DNA of 22,859 nt, from the NCBI GenBank assembly GCA_964544265.1, contig CAZJBD010000018.1, positions 1 through 22,859 of the forward strand. The letters are read 5' to 3'. The position numbers were made by a program, and so were the translations under genes. Under the pieces are notes generated by a model that was given only the letters and a program-made list of their open reading frames with translations, had not been told where the DNA came from and made no database searches. Origin of the DNA: JALHVH01 sp964544265. Lineage in GTDB: Bacteria > Acidobacteriota > Aminicenantia > Aminicenantales > Saccharicenantaceae. This document shows, piece by piece, positions 15,593 through 22,859 of this stretch (its first letter is position 1; each line of letters starts with the position of its first letter).

Positions 15593-16996
15593 ATGAACAA
15601 CCCTGAATCCCAACCCCGCTTACTCCGGAAAATGAACCTCCTGGACGCCACCTTCCTGGTCATAGGCTCAGTCATCGGCTCCGGGATCTTCATGACCTCG
15701 GGCATTATTACCGGATACCTGCCGTCGCCTGGCCTGCTCCTCGTTGTCTGGGTCGTGGGCGGCCTGTTCTCGCTTTGCGGGGCCCTGTCCTTCGCCGAGC
15801 TGGGGGCCATGTTTCCCAAGGCCGGAGGGCAATACGTCTATATCCGCGAGGCCTATGGTCCTTGGGCCGGGTTCCTTTTCGGCTGGGGTTTCTTCTGGTT
15901 CATCATGTGCGGGGGGATAGCTACGCTGGCCGTGGGCTTCGCCGAATTCGCGGGATATTTCCTTCCTTCAATAGGCACCCAGGCCATCATCCTGAAGATA
16001 ACCGTTTTTGGTTTGCCCTATACGCTTTCCGCCGGACAGCTCTTGGCCGCCGGGGCGATCATCCTCCTGACCGTCATCAACTACCTGGGTGTAAAAACGG
16101 GAGTCGTCGTCCAGAACATCTTTACCTTTCTCCGGCTGGGATCGGTGGCGGCCATAGCATTCTTCGGGCTGACTCTGGGAAAACGGGCGGGGATCACCAG
16201 CTTTGGACAGCTCTTCTCAGGCGGAGGGGCCCTTGGGCCCAACGTTATATCGGCCTTCGGCCTGGCCCTTATCGCCGTTCTCTGGACTTATGATGGCTGG
16301 TATGCGGTCAACTGTACGGCCGAAGAGATTAAAAAGCCCGAACGAAACATCCCTTTGAGCCTTCTCCTTGGAACGTTGAGCGTGACCTTGATCTATCTCG
16401 TGGTCAACGTCGTTTACGTCCTGGCTCTCCCGGTGGAGAGGATGAAAGGAGTTGTGCGCATCGGCGAGCTCGCCTCGACACAGCTCTTCGGGCCGGTGGC
16501 CACTTCTGCCATCGCAGCCGCCATCATGATCTCGGTTTTTGGATGCCTGAGCGCGACGATCCTTTACGGCCCCAGGGTTTATATGGCCATGGCCGATGAC
16601 CGGGCTTTTTTCCAGAGCATGACATATATCCATCCCCGCTACCACGTTCCCAGCAAAGCCCTGATCGGCCAAGCCGTATGGTCCTGCCTCCTCTGTCTTT
16701 CCGGGAAATACCAAGCCCTTTATGAATATGTCGTCTTCGCCCTCGTTATTTTCTTCGCCGCCACGGGTTTCTCGGTCCTCGTCCTCCGCCGCAAAAGGCC
16801 TGATACTGTCCGTCCTTATAAAGTTTGGGGCTATCCTTTCATCCCCATCCTCTTTGTCCTGATCAACCTGGCAATTTTCTTCAACACAATAGCGGCCCAG
16901 CCGCTCAAATCCCTCATCGGGCTGGCCATCCTGCTCATCGGGATACCGGCCTATCTTCACTGGCAGAAAAAGGGCATGCCCGTCCCAAAGGAGTAA
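15593..16996 (+). CDS. APC-superfamily amino-acid permease
   Basis: The 467-residue integral membrane protein has about 12 hydrophobic segments. The first helix carries the substrate-binding signature GSVIGSGIFMTSG, followed by LSFAELGAMFPKAGGQYVYI in helix 2-3 and YDGWYAVNCTAEEIKKPERN near helix 6. These are hallmarks of the APC family close to the LAT/SteT branch of amino-acid exchangers. It has no cytosolic accessory subunit and is driven by exchange or ion gradient. It starts eight bases after the second P1 gene with only a distant AAAGGA site, so coupling to upstream translation is likely. Its position between peptidases and a methyltransferase suggests uptake of the released amino acids or betaines. 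Confidence 0.92.
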   Translation: MNNPESQPRLLRKMNLLDATFLVIGSVIGSGIFMTSGIITGYLPSPGLLLVVWVVGGLFSLCGALSFAELGAMFPKAGGQYVYIREAYGPWAGFLFGWGFFWFIMCGGIATLAVGFAEFAGYFLPSIGTQAIILKITVFGLPYTLSAGQLLAAGAIILLTVINYLGVKTGVVVQNIFTFLRLGSVAAIAFFGLTLGKRAGITSFGQLFSGGGALGPNVISAFGLALIAVLWTYDGWYAVNCTAEEIKKPERNIPLSLLLGTLSVTLIYLVVNVVYVLALPVERMKGVVRIGELASTQLFGPVATSAIAAAIMISVFGCLSATILYGPRVYMAMADDRAFFQSMTYIHPRYHVPSKALIGQAVWSCLLCLSGKYQALYEYVVFALVIFFAATGFSVLVLRRKRPDTVRPYKVWGYPFIPILFVLINLAIFFNTIAAQPLKSLIGLAILLIGIPAYLHWQKKGMPVPKE

Positions 16997-16998
16997 AT

Positions 16999-18447
16999 GT
17001 GTCCACAAAAATTAAACCTATCACCAACCCCCGCTTGAGCCTCAGAGTCCTGAGCACGGAGGATATCCGCAAGATCCATGAAACGACTCTGGAGATCATT
17101 GAAACGATCGGCGTGAGATTCCCGTTGTCTAGGGCCCTGGATATCTGGGAGGCTCACGGCGCCCGTGTCGACCGCGGGACTCAGGTCGTCAAGGTTCCGG
17201 CGGCCCTCATCGAATCCGCCCTGCGCAGCGCGCCTCCCATCTTCACTCTTTCGGCCCGGGATCCTTCCCAAGACCTTCCCCTGGACGGAAACCACGTCTA
17301 TGTCGGCACGGACGGTTGCGGCATAGAGGTGATCGATATCGTGACGGGCGTAAAGCGGCGGGCAACGGTCCGGGACGTGGCGGACATCGCGCGGGTTGCC
17401 GACGACCTGGAGGAGGTGGCCTTTCATTGGGTTCCTGTCTCCGCCCAGGACTGCCCGCCCGAAACCCGGGGCCTTCACGAACTCCTGGCTATTTGGAGCA
17501 ATTCCAGCAAGCACGTCCAAACCGAAAGCATCTATTCGGGACGGGAAGCCCGGGCGGCCGTGGAAATGGCTTCCGTCCTGGCCGGGAGCCGCGATGCCCT
17601 TCGTAAACGGCCCCTACTTTCCATCATGGAATGCACCATCTCCCCCCTGGCCCAGGACCGCGGGAGCCTCGAGGCGGCTCTTGTCGGCGCCGAGGCGGGC
17701 TGCCCGGTTGGATTCATGACCATGGCCTCCTGCTGTTCCACGGGACCGGCCACAATGGCGGGAAACCTTGCCTTAGGAAACGCCGAGGTCCTGAGCGCCC
17801 TGGCCCTTATCCAGCTTGCCTTCCCCGGTGCCCCGGTGTATTACGCCTCGGCTCCAACGGCCATGGACCTCCGATCAGGCGCTTATACGGGAGGCGGCCC
17901 GGAAGACTTCCTGTTCGGCGCGGCTTCTAATGAGCTGGCAGATTTTTACAATATCCCGCTCTCCATGGGCTCCTTCGCGACCGGCGCCAAGGAGCCCAAC
18001 TGGCAGGCCGGCCTGGAAAACAGTCTCTCGACCTTCATGGCCTCGGCGGTCATGTCCGACATGCTCCTGGGCGTGGGTCTTCTTAACGGAAGCACCATCT
18101 GGTCTTTTGAGCAGATGATCATGGACTGCGAGATTTTCAGTATCATCCGCAAGATGATGGAAGGCATTCCCGTCAACGTCGAGACCCTGGCCTTGGAGGC
18201 CATCCGGGAGATCGGTCCCGGAGGCGATTTTCTGACCCACGATCACACCCTCCGGAACATGCGAGGGCTCTGGATCAACACTCTCCTGGACCGCCGTCCT
18301 TATTCAATCTGGGAGAGCAAGAAAGACGGGGCCCGGGACTGGGCGCGGGACAAGGCCAAAGCCATCCTCGCCAACCACCATCCGGTCCCCCTGGATCCAG
18401 GGTTGGAGGCGGAATTGAGGAAAATCATCCTGTCCTCAAGAGATTGA
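16999..18447 (+). CDS. MttB-family (COG5598) corrinoid methyltransferase homologue, non-pyrrolysine
   Basis: The 482-residue protein resembles trimethylamine methyltransferase MttB and its relatives that demethylate glycine betaine, proline betaine or carnitine. Landmarks are LSTEDIRKIHETTLEIIETI at the start and GTDGCGIEV, MECTISPLAQDRGSLEAAL, ASCCSTGPATMAGN and LGVGLLNGSTIWSFEQM further on. No in-frame TAG interrupts it, so it belongs to the pyrrolysine-free group. The start is GTG at 16999, with AAAGGAG at 16987-16993 five bases upstream and overlapping the end of the permease gene; a longer frame opening at 16825 lies inside the permease. No cognate corrinoid protein, activating protein or second methyltransferase is in the window, so the pathway is incomplete here. 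The linked permease may import its quaternary-amine substrate. Confidence 0.88.
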   Translation: MSTKIKPITNPRLSLRVLSTEDIRKIHETTLEIIETIGVRFPLSRALDIWEAHGARVDRGTQVVKVPAALIESALRSAPPIFTLSARDPSQDLPLDGNHVYVGTDGCGIEVIDIVTGVKRRATVRDVADIARVADDLEEVAFHWVPVSAQDCPPETRGLHELLAIWSNSSKHVQTESIYSGREARAAVEMASVLAGSRDALRKRPLLSIMECTISPLAQDRGSLEAALVGAEAGCPVGFMTMASCCSTGPATMAGNLALGNAEVLSALALIQLAFPGAPVYYASAPTAMDLRSGAYTGGGPEDFLFGAASNELADFYNIPLSMGSFATGAKEPNWQAGLENSLSTFMASAVMSDMLLGVGLLNGSTIWSFEQMIMDCEIFSIIRKMMEGIPVNVETLALEAIREIGPGGDFLTHDHTLRNMRGLWINTLLDRRPYSIWESKKDGARDWARDKAKAILANHHPVPLDPGLEAELRKIILSSRD

Positions 18448-18518
18448 ATATTCGCAACCGCGGGAACCTGTCTTGAGATCAGGACCGTTGATATTTTGGC
18501 AGGTAAAGGAGATAAAAA

Positions 18519-20213
18519 ATGGCCGGAGTCACTCGACGGGACTTCCTTAAAAAAGCCGGCCTCGCTACGGCGGGGGGGTGCGGGATCCTTCTTAAAGGTT
18601 GCGCTCCAAAAAAAACTTATGACCTCGTCATAAAGGACGGGTTCGTCATAGACGGCCAGGGGACCCAGGGCGCTGTGGCCGATATCGGGATAAGCGGCGA
18701 TTCGATCGCCTCCATCGGCAAGATTCCGTCTTCGCGTGCTAAGACGGTCCTGCAGGCCAAAGGGCTAGCCGTCGCACCGGGCTTTATCGACGTCCACAAC
18801 CACACAGCGATCGAACTCCTCGTAAACCCCAAAGCGGAGAGTGCGATCCGCCAAGGCGTGACGACCCTTGTCAGCGGCCAATGCGGGGATTCGCCGTTCC
18901 CTTTTTCAGATACGATGTTCGAGCGTCTCCGAGAAGAGGACAAGACCGAATACGGGGTGGACGTCGACTGGAAAACCGTCCAGGGATTCCTTTCCCGCCT
19001 CGAGAAGAATGGCACGGCATTGAACTATTCGACGTTCGTCGGGCACGGCACGATCCGGGCGGCGGCGATGGGCTACGGGGGCCGGAAACCTACGGACTCC
19101 GAGATCGGCCTTATGAAGAAGATGGTGGCAGAAGCCATGGATGACGGCGCCCTGGGCCTCTCCACAGGACTGGAATACACGCCGGGGAGCTTCGCAACGA
19201 CCGAAGAAGTCATCGAGCTGGCTCGGGTTGCGGCGGCCTCCGGCGGCCTTTATGCGACCCACCTGCGGAATGAGCAGGACTTCGTTCTGGAGGCCGTGGA
19301 CGAGGCCATCAGGATCGGGCGGGAGGCGGGGATTCCCGTCCAGATTTCCCACCTCAAGGTCGGCTACCCGGAAAACTGGCCGAAGCTCCCGGCCGTGCTT
19401 CGAAAGATCGAGGATGCCAGGGATTCCGGATTGGACATCTTCTGCGATCGCTATCCCTATATCGCAGGCGCCACCGGACTGAGCCTCTATTTCCCACTCT
19501 GGGCACGGGAAGGCACCACCCTTGATTTTTTGAAAAGGCTCAAGGACCCCGCCCTCCAGGAAAGGCTTCGGCAGGCGCTTGCCGAAAAAGAAGGGAAGCT
19601 GGGCTCCTGGGACAAGGTCCTTATCTCCGATGTCGCTTCAGATGCCAACAATTGGGTCGAGGGTCGGACGATCCTTGAGGCAGCTCGCCAGGCGGGGAAG
19701 CCCGCATACGAATTCATGAGGGACCTTCTCCTGGAAGAACAAGGCCACGTAGGTATGATCAGTTTCACGATGAACGAGGATAACCTGAAAAGGATCCTGT
19801 CCCATCCGCTCGTGGGCGTCTGCACCGATGCCGAAGCGGTCGCTCCCTACGGCCCTCTGCGGAAAGGCAAGCCGCATCCGCGTTATTATGGGACGTTCCC
19901 GAGGGTTCTGGGTAAGTATGTCAGGGAGGAAAAACTTCTATCTCTCGAAGCCATGGTTTCGAAAATGACGTCTGTCCCGGCCCGGCGGTTCGGTTTTGAG
20001 CGTCGAGGCGTTCTCCGCGAGAGCCAAATCGCGGACATCGTTATTTTCGACCGAGATAGGGTCATCGATAAGGCGACCTGGGCCGACCCCCATCAATACC
20101 CCGAGGGCATCGTGCATGTCATCGTCAACGGCCTGGTTGTTATCGAAAACGGGGAGCATACGGGCCGGCTTCCGGGGAAAGTCCTAAGAGGGAGCGGCCG
20201 GAGGGGGGATTGA
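18519..20213 (+). CDS. Exported D-aminoacylase-type amidohydrolase
   Basis: The 564-residue protein belongs to the N-acyl-D-amino-acid deacylase branch of the amidohydrolase superfamily. TRRDFLKKAGLATAGG is a classic twin-arginine leader; Cys21 (GGC) or Cys28 (LLKGC) could be a lipid anchor. Metal-site landmarks are GFIDVHNH (His93, His95), LVSGQCGDS (Cys122, the typical bridging cysteine), VQISHLK (His278) and GVCTDAEA (Asp437). YATHLRNE and CDRYPYIAGATG are also typical. It would hydrolyse N-acyl-D-amino acids or D-containing dipeptides outside the inner membrane. AAAGGAG at 18506-18512 supports the ATG. It sits 71 bases after the methyltransferase gene and is coupled to the M23 peptidase gene by overlap. 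Confidence 0.9.
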   Translation: MAGVTRRDFLKKAGLATAGGCGILLKGCAPKKTYDLVIKDGFVIDGQGTQGAVADIGISGDSIASIGKIPSSRAKTVLQAKGLAVAPGFIDVHNHTAIELLVNPKAESAIRQGVTTLVSGQCGDSPFPFSDTMFERLREEDKTEYGVDVDWKTVQGFLSRLEKNGTALNYSTFVGHGTIRAAAMGYGGRKPTDSEIGLMKKMVAEAMDDGALGLSTGLEYTPGSFATTEEVIELARVAAASGGLYATHLRNEQDFVLEAVDEAIRIGREAGIPVQISHLKVGYPENWPKLPAVLRKIEDARDSGLDIFCDRYPYIAGATGLSLYFPLWAREGTTLDFLKRLKDPALQERLRQALAEKEGKLGSWDKVLISDVASDANNWVEGRTILEAARQAGKPAYEFMRDLLLEEQGHVGMISFTMNEDNLKRILSHPLVGVCTDAEAVAPYGPLRKGKPHPRYYGTFPRVLGKYVREEKLLSLEAMVSKMTSVPARRFGFERRGVLRESQIADIVIFDRDRVIDKATWADPHQYPEGIVHVIVNGLVVIENGEHTGRLPGKVLRGSGRRGD

Positions 20214-21100
20214 AGAAAGGACTTATTTTCCTGACCTTCTTGGCGGCGGCACTCACACAAGCATTAAAAGCGTTGCCGTATGAAACTGCCCTTTTCAAGG
20301 TCCCCTCGGGCGCGTACGTGGAGCTTCGATTCCGGTCGCTCCAGCCGGGCGAGGTCCTCTTGGTCTCATTGCCCGATCCGTCAGGAGTCAGCAGAGCGGA
20401 CGTCGTTTTTCGGGACAGAGAATACATATTGACCGACGCCCAGCGTTTTGCTGTTATCGGACTCGATCTGGGCCTCGAGCCCGGATCGTATCCGATGACC
20501 GTGACCTTTGAGAGGGCTGACGGCGGCAGGGAGGCCGTCCGAAGGGACATCGTCGTCGAAGCAAAGGAGTTTCCCAGGATAAAGCTCTGGGTCAAGGAGG
20601 CTTTCGTTCTGCCGCCCAAAGAGGTCCAGGAGCGCATCCGCCGGGAGGCCGAGCTTATTGCCTGGGTCTATGGGATCATCACGCCGAGGTGGCTTGGGGA
20701 CGGAGCGTTCTTCCAGCCGATCGAAGGGGAAGTCTTCCCGAACTTCGGCCAGCGCAGAATCTACAACGAGGCACCTCGCTCGACACACGCCGGCGTCGAT
20801 ATCGCCGCCCCGCTCGGCATCCCTATCCGGGCTGCCAACTCGGGGAAAGTGGTCCTGGCGAGCGACCTGTATTTCTCGGGCAATGCCGTCATTATCGACC
20901 ACGGGCTCGGTGTGTTCAGTTTCTATGGCCACATGTCGAAGCTCTTTGTGAAAAGGGGACAGGCCGTTAAAAAGGGCGAAACGATCGGCAGGTGCGGGAC
21001 GACGGGAAGGTCCACCGGCCCGCACCTTCATTGGGCGATCCGGGTTTTTGACAGCCGCATCGACCCGCTTTCCCTTCTTGCCTTGGGATCAATAAGCTGA
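20210..21100 (+). CDS. M23-family (LytM-type) cell-wall metallopeptidase
   Basis: The 296-residue secreted protein has a signal peptide (MKKGLIFLTFLAAALTQALK) and a beta-rich N-terminal region. Residues 169-296 form a LytM-type M23 domain with zinc ligands His193 and Asp197 (THAGVD) and His274 (HLHW), plus His241 (FYGHMS) and His272. All key residues are present, so it should cut peptidoglycan cross-bridges or stems. The start is TTG at 20210, overlapping the previous stop (TTGA), with a GGAGGGGG site directly upstream; no ATG is available near. Co-transcription with a D-aminoacylase-type enzyme fits processing of D-residue-containing wall fragments, though this is inference. Confidence 0.9.
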   Translation: MKKGLIFLTFLAAALTQALKALPYETALFKVPSGAYVELRFRSLQPGEVLLVSLPDPSGVSRADVVFRDREYILTDAQRFAVIGLDLGLEPGSYPMTVTFERADGGREAVRRDIVVEAKEFPRIKLWVKEAFVLPPKEVQERIRREAELIAWVYGIITPRWLGDGAFFQPIEGEVFPNFGQRRIYNEAPRSTHAGVDIAAPLGIPIRAANSGKVVLASDLYFSGNAVIIDHGLGVFSFYGHMSKLFVKRGQAVKKGETIGRCGTTGRSTGPHLHWAIRVFDSRIDPLSLLALGSIS

Positions 21101-21150
21101 AGTTAATATTAGCGTCGATATTCGTCGGCTGATCCGAGACCTTCATGAGG

Positions 21151-21179
21151 TTGACAACCTTTTCTTTCGTTCTTATAGT
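21151..21179 (+). promoter_or_regulatory. Strong sigma-70-type promoter of the permuted iPGM gene
   Basis: TTGACA (21151-21156) and TATAGT (21174-21179) are exactly 17 bases apart, a near-consensus promoter about 33 bases before the start codon. It shares the TATAGT -10 with the QueG-like gene. It shows that the mutase gene is transcribed independently of the upstream peptidase cluster. Confidence 0.7.
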
Positions 21180-21211
21180 AGAGGCTTGATTTTCGTAAGG
21201 AATGTGAACCT

Positions 21212-22819
21212 ATGCCCTTAAACCCCGGGACATTCGAAAGCCTGGCGGACGCCATTCGGGCCGCCTACCGGTCCGGTCAAGAGGACGAGGCTCTGGAACC
21301 CATTGTCAAGGTGGATAGTTCCGGCCGGCCGGTCGGCAAGATCTCGGAAGGGGATTCGCTTATCTTCTACGACATCCGCGGCGAGAGGGAGGTCGAACTT
21401 ACCGAGAGCCTGACTGATCCTCGTTTCTCCCATTTCCCGGTAAAGAGGCTCGATCTCCATTATGTCACGCTCATCGAGTACTCCAAGGCCCTCAACGTGA
21501 AGGTCGCTTTCCCTCCGGAGGAACATCTTAAGAACACTCTGACCGAGGTCCTCGGGGCCGCCGGATTCCGGGTCGTCAAAATCTCGGAGTCTGAAAAAGC
21601 CATCCATATCGGCTATTTCTTCAATGGCAAGAGCGAATCAGTCTTTCCGGGCGAGGAACGGATCGTCGTTCCGTCGCCTCAGGTCGCAGATTACGCCTCG
21701 GTCCCGGACATGAGCGCGGCCGGCGTCGCGAAGGCCGTAGACCTGGCCCTTGCCCGTGACGACCGGATATTCGTCATCGCCAACCTGGCCAACGTGGATG
21801 TCATCGGGCACCTTGAGGACAAAAAGGCCGTGCTCGAGGCTGTCGGGACTGTAGACCAAACACTAGGCCAAATCGCCGAGGCAGCCCGGAGGGCAAAAGC
21901 CGCTTTGATCGTGACCGCAGATCACGGAACTGTCGAAGAGTGGCTCTATCCGGATGGGACGGTGAATACCGGCCATACGAAAAATCCGGTCCCCTTCGTC
22001 CTGGCTGATTTTTCTGGAATTGAGGACGGCCCGGTTTCCGTGCGACCCGCCGGAGAACTGGCCGATGTCGCGCCCACGCTCCTCGGCCTGGCTGAGGTGG
22101 CCATTCCTCCGGAGATGACGGGGCGAAACCTCCTCGAGGCCAAAGGAAAGCCCCGCCGGCCAAGGACCAAAATTCTTCTCCTGATCCTGGACGGCTGGGG
22201 CCGGCGCGAAGACGCCTTTGGAAATATGATCATGGAGGCCTCAACTCCGCGTTTCGACAAAATGTGGGCCTCGTTCCCGCACTCGACGTTGGACTCGTTT
22301 GGGAAAGCCGTGGGGATGCCCCAGGGCACGGTCGGGAATTCCGAGGCCGGGCATCTCCACCTGGGGGCGGGACGCCGGGTCCTCCTCGACCGGGTTAAGA
22401 TCGACAAGGCCATCGAAGACGGGAGTTTTTTCTGGAACGAAGCCTTTCTCTGGGCGGCGGAGATGGCCCGGACGAACGATAAGGCGCTCCACCTCATGGG
22501 CATCGTCTCCCACTACAGTTCGCACGGGACGATCAGGCACCTCTTCGCCCTGCTCCGCCAAGCCAGGAAAGCCGGCGTAAAAAAGGTTTTCGTCCACTGT
22601 TTTATCGGGAGAAGGGGAGAGCGGCCGGAGAGCGGAGCCATTTACGTGGAGAAGGTCGAGGAGACGTGCCGGGAGCTCGGGGTGGGAGAGGTCGTAACGG
22701 TTATGGGACGATTCTGGTCCCTAGACCGCGAGGAGAACTGGGACCGCATCGAAAAGGCTTATCGTGCCCTGGTCGATGGCGCCGGGACCAAGGTGCGGCG
22801 GTCAAAAGGAACTTTTTAA
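21212..22819 (+). CDS. Circularly permuted cofactor-independent phosphoglycerate mutase (iPGM)
   Basis: The enzyme interconverts 3- and 2-phosphoglycerate in glycolysis through a phosphoserine and two Mn ions. Its 535 residues contain every part of an iPGM but in swapped order. Residues 1-306 are the usual second half: Arg56/Arg59 (DIRGER), Lys129 (SESEKA), Asp196 and His200 (NVDVIGH), Asp237-His238 (TADHG), His255 (GHTKNPVPF) and the normal C-terminus EMTGRNLLE. A basic linker (AKGKPRRPRT) leads into the usual first half, residues 319-535: Asp327 (LILDGWG), nucleophile Ser377 (GNSEAGH), His438, Arg468, Arg500 and Arg506. All metal ligands and the nucleophile are retained. The canonical substrate Asp after Arg468 is Gly469, and SDGGVH reads SHYSSH. 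The cut lies in the phosphotransferase domain. It has its own promoter. Confidence 0.93.
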   Translation: MPLNPGTFESLADAIRAAYRSGQEDEALEPIVKVDSSGRPVGKISEGDSLIFYDIRGEREVELTESLTDPRFSHFPVKRLDLHYVTLIEYSKALNVKVAFPPEEHLKNTLTEVLGAAGFRVVKISESEKAIHIGYFFNGKSESVFPGEERIVVPSPQVADYASVPDMSAAGVAKAVDLALARDDRIFVIANLANVDVIGHLEDKKAVLEAVGTVDQTLGQIAEAARRAKAALIVTADHGTVEEWLYPDGTVNTGHTKNPVPFVLADFSGIEDGPVSVRPAGELADVAPTLLGLAEVAIPPEMTGRNLLEAKGKPRRPRTKILLLILDGWGRREDAFGNMIMEASTPRFDKMWASFPHSTLDSFGKAVGMPQGTVGNSEAGHLHLGAGRRVLLDRVKIDKAIEDGSFFWNEAFLWAAEMARTNDKALHLMGIVSHYSSHGTIRHLFALLRQARKAGVKKVFVHCFIGRRGERPESGAIYVEKVEETCRELGVGEVVTVMGRFWSLDREENWDRIEKAYRALVDGAGTKVRRSKGTF

Positions 22820-22844
22820 GGGTCTTCTCGTATAAAATAGAGAC

Positions 22845-22859
22845 ATGAGCCTGGAAGTC
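22845..22859 (+). CDS. Possible start of a further gene, cut by the window edge
   Basis: An ATG at 22845 opens MSLEV at the end of the window. TATAAAAT at 22831-22838 lies only seven bases upstream and no ribosome site is present, so if real this would be a leaderless message. Too little sequence is present to judge the product. Confidence 0.25.

Noticed and set aside
16825..16998. Upstream extension of the MttB-like gene
   Set aside because: These codons overlap the permease in another frame and read as low-complexity text; the GTG at 16999 has a well-placed AAAGGAG site and begins the conserved part.
16217..17008. Minus-strand open frame of 263 codons
   Set aside because: It is antisense to the APC permease, highly charged and without motifs or a start signal.
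16999..18447. Pyrrolysine-encoding MttB
   Set aside because: No in-frame TAG interrupts the gene and the protein is full length, so it belongs to the pyrrolysine-free group.
21212..22819. Two adjacent partial mutase genes or a frameshifted pair
   Set aside because: The frame is continuous through the join at about 22140-22170, the linker is in frame, and each half is complete with matching residue spacing.

Overview
The window looks like a bacterial chromosome segment with moderately high GC content and strong AGGAGG-type ribosome sites. It carries several lipoproteins and twin-arginine signal peptides. No rRNA, tRNA, CRISPR array, insertion sequence or phage gene was seen. The content (many peptidases, lysine 2,3-aminomutase, a DcuC/YfcC-type carrier, an MttB-like methyltransferase, a GH172/DUF2961 lipoprotein) fits a peptide- and amino-acid-fermenting, probably anaerobic, Gram-negative-type bacterium. 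A lineage such as Acidobacteriota/Aminicenantes is a guess, not a result.

Layout: (1) 92-3399 (+) is a tight three-gene unit of exported proteins: an ankyrin lipoprotein, a histone-deacetylase-fold deacylase with a Tat-like leader, and a C69 dipeptidase. (2) 3529-7423 (+) is an operon joined by ATGA overlaps: lysine 2,3-aminomutase, an M20 metallopeptidase and a YfcC-family carrier. (3) 7424-8259 holds one small lipoprotein gene and a 62-bp fossil of a second yfcC-like gene. (4) 8260-9948 (-) is a GH172-type lipoprotein. (5) 10082-10880 (-) is an ArsR regulator followed by a Met/Cys-rich winged-helix protein. Their promoter region carries a perfect 9-2-9 palindrome and is shared with the divergent double-[4Fe-4S] QueG-like gene at 11050-12099 (+). 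(6) 12157-13234 (-) is a two-gene unit: an exported GyrI-like protein and a zinc-ribbon protein with glycine-rich decapeptide repeats. (7) 13410-21100 (+) is a long same-direction cluster: two paralogous P1/DmpA-type peptidases, an APC amino-acid permease, a non-pyrrolysine MttB homologue, an exported D-aminoacylase-type amidohydrolase and an M23 peptidase. (8) 21212-22819 (+), behind its own good sigma-70-type promoter, is a phosphoglycerate mutase gene.

The most striking item is that last gene. It encodes a complete cofactor-independent phosphoglycerate mutase (iPGM) whose two halves are in the wrong order. The canonical C-terminal half (metal ligands DxxxH, DH and H) comes first, and the canonical N-terminal half (LILDGWG, the GNSEAGH nucleophile, and the substrate His and Arg residues) comes second. 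The native C- and N-termini are joined by a short basic linker. Within each half the spacing of active-site residues matches the canonical enzyme almost exactly, so this looks like a natural circular permutation of a functional enzyme.

Taken together, the peptidases, deacylases and carriers suggest scavenging of small or modified peptides (D-, beta- or N-acylated) outside the inner membrane, uptake, and breakdown inside. That substrate assignment is inference from gene families. A second notable point is that one of the two P1 peptidase paralogues appears to lack every catalytic residue of the family, while its upstream partner keeps them.
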